Below are positions 55,692 to 64,000 of a stretch of DNA of 64,000 bases, one piece after another (position 1 is the first letter of the stretch; the number at the start of each line of letters is the position of its first letter). Made by a program: the position numbers and the translations under genes. The notes under the pieces were generated by a model. The model did not search any database. It saw nothing but the letters and a program-made list of their open reading frames with translations, and was not told the DNA's origin. The stretch spans positions 2,232,001 through 2,296,000 of the forward strand of contig NZ_CP179930.1 in the NCBI RefSeq assembly GCF_047495495.1, given 5' to 3'. The DNA comes from Zymobacter sp047495495 (GTDB lineage Bacteria; Pseudomonadota; Gammaproteobacteria; Pseudomonadales; Halomonadaceae).

Positions 55692-56900
55692 TCACAGCTC
55701 TACGCAGTCAAAGTCGCGTACAGGGGAAACGTCAGCGTCATAGTCCACATCATCGCGCTCGAAACCGAACAGCTTGAGGAACTCATGCTTGTAGCCCGCA
55801 TAGTCGGTCATATCGAACAGGTTTTCAGTGGTGACCTGAGGCCATAGTGCCTTGCACTCTGACTGCACCTCATCGCGCAGTTCCCAGTCATCTAGGCGCA
55901 GGCGGCCTTCATCATCCGCTTCAGCGGCCGCACCGTCCACACGATAAAGACGATCATCGTACAGGCGATTCAGCTGTTCGATAGTGCCTTCATGCAACCC
56001 TTTCTCTTTCATGATGCGATACACCATGGAGATGTAGAGCGGCATGACCGGAATGGCGGCACTGGCCTGCGTAACAACAGACTTGAGTACCGCAACCGCC
56101 GCACTGCCACCACGCTTCTGCAGACGTTCATTCAACTCTACAGCGGTATGGTCAAGATCGGCTTTGGCACGACCCAGCGCACCATGCCAGTAGATCGGCC
56201 ACGTGATGTCTGTGCCGATATAGCTGAAGGCAACGGTCTTGGCTTCAGGAGCCAGTACGCCAGCGCCTTCCAGTGCGTCGATCCACAGTTTCCAGTCCTG
56301 CCCACCCATGACCGTCACCGTATTGTCGATCTCTTCCTGTGTCGCAGGCTCGACCGAAGCTTCGATGATGGTGTCACGGTTGGTGTCGATCGCTGTAGCC
56401 GTGTAAGTCTCACCGATCGGCTTCAGCGCGGAGCGGACCACTTCACCAGTCTGCGGCAGTTTGCGCACCGGAGAAGCCAGAGAGTAGATGACCAGATCAA
56501 CCTGCCCACCCATTTCATCACGGATGATGTCGATTGCTTTCTGGCGAGCTTCATCAGAGAACGCATCACCATTGATGGACTTGCTGAACAGCCCTTCCTC
56601 TTTGGCGAAACGATCAAATGCCGCAGCGTTATACCAACCCGCTGTGCCGGTTTTCTTTTCAGTACCCGGCTTCTCAAAGAAGATGCCCAGTGTATCGGCA
56701 CCATAGCCGAATGCCGCCGTGATGCGCGCAGCCAAGCCGTAACCGCTGGAAGCACCAATGACCAGCACCTTCTTCGGCCCCTTTGCACCAGCAGGGATAG
56801 CCTTGCGGGTGATCTCGATCTGCTCACGTACGTTCTGCTCGCAGCCTACAGGATGCGTCGTCGTGCAGATAAAGCCGCGGACTTTGGGATGGATGATCAC
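55692..56900 (-). CDS. fabV: Enoyl-[acyl-carrier-protein] reductase FabV
   Basis: A 402-residue NADH-dependent reductase that completes each cycle of type II fatty acid synthesis. Its signatures are HPVGCEQNVREQI near 16, the nucleotide-binding GASSGYGLAARI (49-60) and the active-site Tyr-x8-Lys in YWHGALGRAK. FabV is unrelated in length to FabI (about 260 residues) and is resistant to triclosan in the organisms studied, so the host is probably less sensitive. Start is GTG 56900 with AGAGG seven bases upstream. Single gene on its transcript. Confidence 0.96.
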   Translation of the reverse strand: MIIHPKVRGFICTTTHPVGCEQNVREQIEITRKAIPAGAKGPKKVLVIGASSGYGLAARITAAFGYGADTLGIFFEKPGTEKKTGTAGWYNAAAFDRFAKEEGLFSKSINGDAFSDEARQKAIDIIRDEMGGQVDLVIYSLASPVRKLPQTGEVVRSALKPIGETYTATAIDTNRDTIIEASVEPATQEEIDNTVTVMGGQDWKLWIDALEGAGVLAPEAKTVAFSYIGTDITWPIYWHGALGRAKADLDHTAVELNERLQKRGGSAAVAVLKSVVTQASAAIPVMPLYISMVYRIMKEKGLHEGTIEQLNRLYDDRLYRVDGAAAEADDEGRLRLDDWELRDEVQSECKALWPQVTTENLFDMTDYAGYKHEFLKLFGFERDDVDYDADVSPVRDFDCVEL

Positions 56901-57057
56901 GTAGAAACCTCTTGAAAGATTGAATAACCGACCATTCTAATAACCCATTGGGATCGGGACAAACAGTATAAATATCGATGGTCACTAAAGCCTACGGATT
57001 AGATGACATCTACCCGCATTTCTTGTGACATGCATCGACTTCCCTATAGGGAAAGCA

Positions 57058-58365
57058 TCAAGTATCCCTAGATGGTCGGACCAGTGCAAATGCCAATGCC
57101 CCAACGGCAATGGTAGCGGTAAACAGCAAAAAGGGCATTGTCATGCTGCCCGTTGCGTCTCGCAAATACCCTACGACGATAGGACTGATGAAACCACCAC
57201 ATAGTCCAATGCTGTTGATCAAAGCGATACCGCCGGCCGCCATAGGCCCGGTGACAAACAGTTCACGCGGAATCGACCAGAACACGACATATGCGAGATA
57301 CATTGAGACAATTGCAGCCGTCAGCACAGCATAAAACAGCGCAAAAGGCAGCTCGATAAAGCCCGCCATCGCGCAGGTTACAAAGGCAAGCAGCAACGCA
57401 CTTACGGCCATAGGGAGCGCTGTATGCCAACGCCGCTCAGAAAGCCGATCCGAGCGACGTGCAAACGGAATGATTGTTATCAGCATAAAAGCCGATGGGA
57501 TCGCAGCCAGCCAACCCACGCTCATGCCAGAGAATCCTGCCTGACCGATCAATTTCGGCAACCAATAGTGTGGCAAATAAATCCCGGCAATAAAGCAGAA
57601 ATACCCGACAACTAACAGGTACAAACGATAATCCTTCAACAAGGCCCCTAGGCGTGTGTGAGCAGCCGTATCCTGTTGATCTTCAGACAGAGTGCCCACA
57701 ACCGCTTTTCGCTCTGCATCCGTCAGCCAACGGGCCTTGGCTGGCTCATCAACGATTACGAACCACGCAACGATACCGACAAGAACACTAGGAAGGCCTT
57801 CCACCAAGAAAAGCCACCGCCATCCTGCCAAAGATAGAACGCCATCCATATGAATGATCAGCGCGGAAGACAGTGGTGCCCCTATAATCCCCGCAATGGG
57901 CCCCGTCAATCCAAGCACGGCCAAAGCACCTCCCAACCGGCGCTTAGGGAACCACTCCGCGCAGTAATAGAACATGGCAGGAGCAAAGCCTGCCTCAAAT
58001 ATGCCCAGTAAGACACGCAGCGCATAGAAACTGCGCTCTCCACTGACAAACATCATCGAAACAGAAGTCAGCCCCCACAGCACCATGATGCGCGATACAG
58101 TCTTGCGCATACCGATACGCGTCAGCAACAGATTGCTTGGCAGCTCAAACAGCACATAGCCTAAGAAGAAGATGCCTGCTCCGATGCCATACGCCACATC
58201 CGATAAATGCAGATCCTGCTGCATGTGCTGCTGTGCAAACCCTATATTGATACGATCAAGAAATGCCAGAATGTAGCAGAGCAGCAAAAACGGGAGTAAC
58301 CGCCAACCGATTTTTCGATAGGCAGAACTCGCTGCCTGTTGATCCAGCGCCGACAATAACGTCAT
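57058..58365 (-). CDS. MFS transporter, anion:cation symporter family
   Basis: A 435-residue protein with twelve membrane helices. The N terminus RLLPFLLLCYILAFLDRINIG followed by GAGIFFLGYVLFELPSNLLL is that of the ACS family (tartrate, phthalate, galactarate and similar organic anion permeases). A further block, GIFEAGFAPAMFYYCAEWFP, is typical. ATG 58365 has GGGA eight bases upstream. No catabolic gene lies beside it, so the substrate is unknown. Confidence 0.87.
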   Translation of the reverse strand: MTLLSALDQQAASSAYRKIGWRLLPFLLLCYILAFLDRINIGFAQQHMQQDLHLSDVAYGIGAGIFFLGYVLFELPSNLLLTRIGMRKTVSRIMVLWGLTSVSMMFVSGERSFYALRVLLGIFEAGFAPAMFYYCAEWFPKRRLGGALAVLGLTGPIAGIIGAPLSSALIIHMDGVLSLAGWRWLFLVEGLPSVLVGIVAWFVIVDEPAKARWLTDAERKAVVGTLSEDQQDTAAHTRLGALLKDYRLYLLVVGYFCFIAGIYLPHYWLPKLIGQAGFSGMSVGWLAAIPSAFMLITIIPFARRSDRLSERRWHTALPMAVSALLLAFVTCAMAGFIELPFALFYAVLTAAIVSMYLAYVVFWSIPRELFVTGPMAAGGIALINSIGLCGGFISPIVVGYLRDATGSMTMPFLLFTATIAVGALAFALVRPSRDT

Positions 58366-59209
58366 ACGAATAATCCCTAGCCCAAGAGCGTCCTTAAGCC
58401 GCTAGCGTATATCAATAAAGCGTATAAGGGTGAGCGTTATCATCTCACCAACAAGATAACGGTATACTTATTAAGTGTTATGGCATGAGTACTTTCTTTT
58501 GTAACCCAATCTCAGCCCCCTAATAAATCAGGCCCTTTGCAACAGATAGGCTACCTTGCAGACACACTTACATCGCCAAGGCCTAGGAGACAACGAGGGG
58601 GAGCGTACGCTAGCACGGCAAGCTTTGGACGAGGCCTCTCGCCATAAAGAGAGAAGATAAGCACCGAGAGGCAGGAGGTGTTAAAGCGTTCCAAGCCGGT
58701 TCCATCAGAAAAAGGACCGTAAAGCAGTAGCGTGGCTTTTTGAAGGAGATAAAAGAGATGAGCCTGTGCACCGCCGAGGCCGTCGCTCAGCACGCCGTTG
58801 AAGATGGCATGACGGAAGGCCGTGATAGCCCACACCTGAAGGAACGCAGTGAGACACACTTCTGGACGCCAGAGTACGCTCGCTACTGTTAGACGCTCGA
58901 GCATTGACGTCTTGTGATAACAAAACACCCCGACGATCTGCGGCTCAGGCTATCATCGGAGGATTTTTATAACGGCATCTAGTGGCTGTGACTGTTTTGA
59001 TCTGCAGACAGCGCTGGGAGTGAAGGGAACGGCGTGCTGCTGACACGTCTGCCGTCTTGGTGGCAGGAGCTTCGCGGTTACGCTACCGCCCTTCTTCTCT
59101 TTTTTCTCTTTGCTCATCTGCCGCTGTTGAGTGACGGCTCAGGATCTAGGGGCTGGCACGGCCGTTATTTGCCTTCGGCCTGCGCTTGCCTACCCTACCC
59201 CTCAAAGCA
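58366..59209. other. Intergenic region between MFS gene and rRNA operon
   Basis: About 850 bases. One short remnant-like frame is described separately; I see no other gene. Both strands contain frames of 70-125 codons that lack family character. Confidence 0.5.
58758..58889 (+). pseudogene. Possible C-terminal remnant of a malic enzyme
   Basis: A 43-codon frame from ATG 58758 to TAG, preceded by AAGGAG nine bases upstream. The product has AEAVAQHAVEDGMTEG and ends FWTPEYARYC, which resembles the extreme C terminus of NAD-dependent malic enzymes (A-x-AVA-x2-A ... W-x-P-x-Y-x2-Y). The rest of the enzyme is absent from the sequence to the left. It may be a relic after a deletion, or a chance likeness. 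Confidence 0.25.
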
Positions 59210-59241
59210 AATACCCCCGACCATTGCTGGCCGGGGGTATT
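59210..59241 (-). terminator. Terminator of the rRNA operon
   Basis: AATACCCCCG and complement (10 bp, loop of 12 that can pair further), followed on the minus strand by TTTG. Just downstream of the 5S gene. Confidence 0.8.
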
Positions 59242-59251
59242 CAGTAAAGAT

Positions 59252-59368
59252 GCTTGACGATGACCTACTCTCACATGGGGAAGCCCCACACTACCATCGG
59301 CGCTGAGCGGTTTCACTTCTGAGTTCGGCATGGGATCAGGTGGTACCCGCTCGCTATGGTCGTCAAGC
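59252..59368 (-). rRNA. rrf: 5S ribosomal RNA
   Basis: About 117 bases: minus strand begins GCTTGACGACCATAGCGAGC, includes CCCATGCCGAACTCAG and ends GTCATCGTCAAGC, the 5' and 3' ends pairing as helix I. Follows 23S by about 125 bases. Confidence 0.95.
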
Positions 59369-59492
59369 GTATTCGGTTCGGTCTCGATGCCTAAGGCACC
59401 GCTACCTAAATCTGTAAATCATGCTGGGCCGAGATCGTCTCGTCGCGTATCCGTTATTTTCGGATCGTGTCTATAACCCTTTGGGGTTATAT

Positions 59493-62390
<2,898 letters not shown>

Positions 62391-62397
62391 ATATAAC

Positions 62398-62734
62398 CCG
62401 AAAGAGTCATAGATCACGATTCAAACGAAAACAATTTTCGCCGGATACGCTTGAGACGTATCTCATTTGCCAATGTCACGGCCTATCGGATAATGCTTCC
62501 GAGGAAGTAAAATCTGATCGCGTTCCATTGGACTTGGCATCAGCATGATTTACATTGTTAAAGAGCAATACTGCGAGCAAGAAGCTTGCAGTCAGGAAAC
62601 AACATTCATCACACGCTGTATCGTTGACTATTAAGACATCTAATAATCAATCATAACGCGATGAAGATTGGTTCGTGACTAGAAGCTAGATCACTAAACT
62701 AAGTACTGAAGAACCGGCCATCAAGACAGTCAGA
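62398..62734 (-). other. 16S-23S spacer between tRNA-Ala and 23S
   Basis: About 340 bases of spacer without a gene. It carries a boxA antitermination element (listed separately) and the 23S processing-stem arm at its left end. Confidence 0.7.
62556..62567 (-). promoter_or_regulatory. rrn boxA antitermination element
   Basis: Minus strand reads TGCTCTTTAACA, identical to the boxA consensus of rRNA operon spacers, about 165 bases before the 23S 5' end. It loads the Nus antitermination complex. Confidence 0.88.
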
Positions 62735-62810
62735 TGGTGGAGCCAAGGAGGATCGAACTCCTGACCTCCTGCGTGCAAGGCAGGCGCTCTCCCAGCTGAG
62801 CTATGGCCCC
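62735..62810 (-). tRNA. tRNA-Ala (TGC)
   Basis: 76 bases: 5' GGGGCCATAGCTCAGCTGGG, anticodon arm CTGCCTTGCACGCAG with anticodon TGC, T arm GGAGTTCGATCCTCC, and encoded CCA end. Located after tRNA-Ile in the spacer, as in typical rRNA operons. Confidence 0.97.
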
Positions 62811-62819
62811 ATATAATAA

Positions 62820-62896
<77 letters not shown>

Positions 62897-63004
62897 GGCA
62901 ACTGCTTGCGCACGGCCAGGGAATATCCCCTGCAGTACTTCGCTCTACTACGATCAGGCAATTTGTTGTGGACACTTGAGATCACGAGGTGATCATTTTA
63001 CGTT

Positions 63005-64000
<996 letters not shown>

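Noticed and set aside
58551..58928. A 125-codon minus-strand frame left of the rRNA operon.
   Set aside because: Antisense to the malic-enzyme-like remnant, no family character and no ribosome binding site.

Overview
The window reads as a stretch of a gammaproteobacterial chromosome. It carries the rpoS-nlpD-surE-truD-ispF-ispD-ftsB block in conserved order, an ettA gene, two lipid A acyltransferase genes, a chaperone-usher fimbrial operon, and a 16S-tRNAIle-tRNAAla-23S-5S rRNA operon. Moderate GC housekeeping genes are interrupted by AT-rich surface-polysaccharide genes. Together with FabV as enoyl-ACP reductase this suggests a relative of Halomonadaceae (Zymobacter/Carnimonas-like), but that placement is inference from protein style and no database was searched.

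Layout. 1-1563: 5' part of a GH13 alpha-glucosidase gene (minus strand, cut by the window edge). 2016-21655, all minus: a surface-polysaccharide (probably O-antigen) locus. In transcription order it holds an LTA-synthase-like transferase, glyA, then a tight run of rhamnosyltransferase-like GT2, wzx, wzy, GT2, rmlBACD, an initiating sugar-1-P transferase, gtrA, gtrB, a gtrC-like GT-C protein and a second GT-C protein, and finally a WaaL/Wzy-like protein and ugd. 21920-31448: zntB, a Kdo-kinase-like gene, ettA, a large dynamin-like GTPase, an AT-rich gene-poor gap containing a (CAGCA)13 repeat, lpxL-like and alr. 31563-41787: a TolC-family gene and a fimbrial operon with subunit, usher, chaperone, minor subunit and three two-domain adhesin-like genes. 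41934-48050: rpoS to ftsB. 48122-58365: mixed housekeeping genes (NIF3-like, NUDIX, acyltransferase, Lrp, LysR, glutaredoxin, an unknown membrane protein, YihY/BrkB, fabV, MFS). 59210-64000: rRNA operon on the minus strand, with the 16S gene cut by the window end.

How the genes fit together. The locus on the left makes dTDP-L-rhamnose (RmlABCD) and UDP-glucuronate (Ugd), starts a repeat unit on undecaprenyl phosphate, extends it with GT2 enzymes, flips it (Wzx), polymerises it (Wzy) and probably ligates it to lipid A-core. The GtrAB plus GT-C proteins would glycosylate the product in the periplasm, and the LtaS-like enzyme may add phosphoglycerol. The lipid A acyltransferases and the Kdo-kinase-like enzyme work on the same outer-membrane lipid. 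The fimbrial operon adds a second surface system.

The items that most deserve a second look are the GTPase with a long coiled coil inserted into its G domain, the pentanucleotide repeat upstream of it, the three adhesin-like genes behind one usher (one without a clear start codon), and the gtr cassette built into the O-antigen operon.
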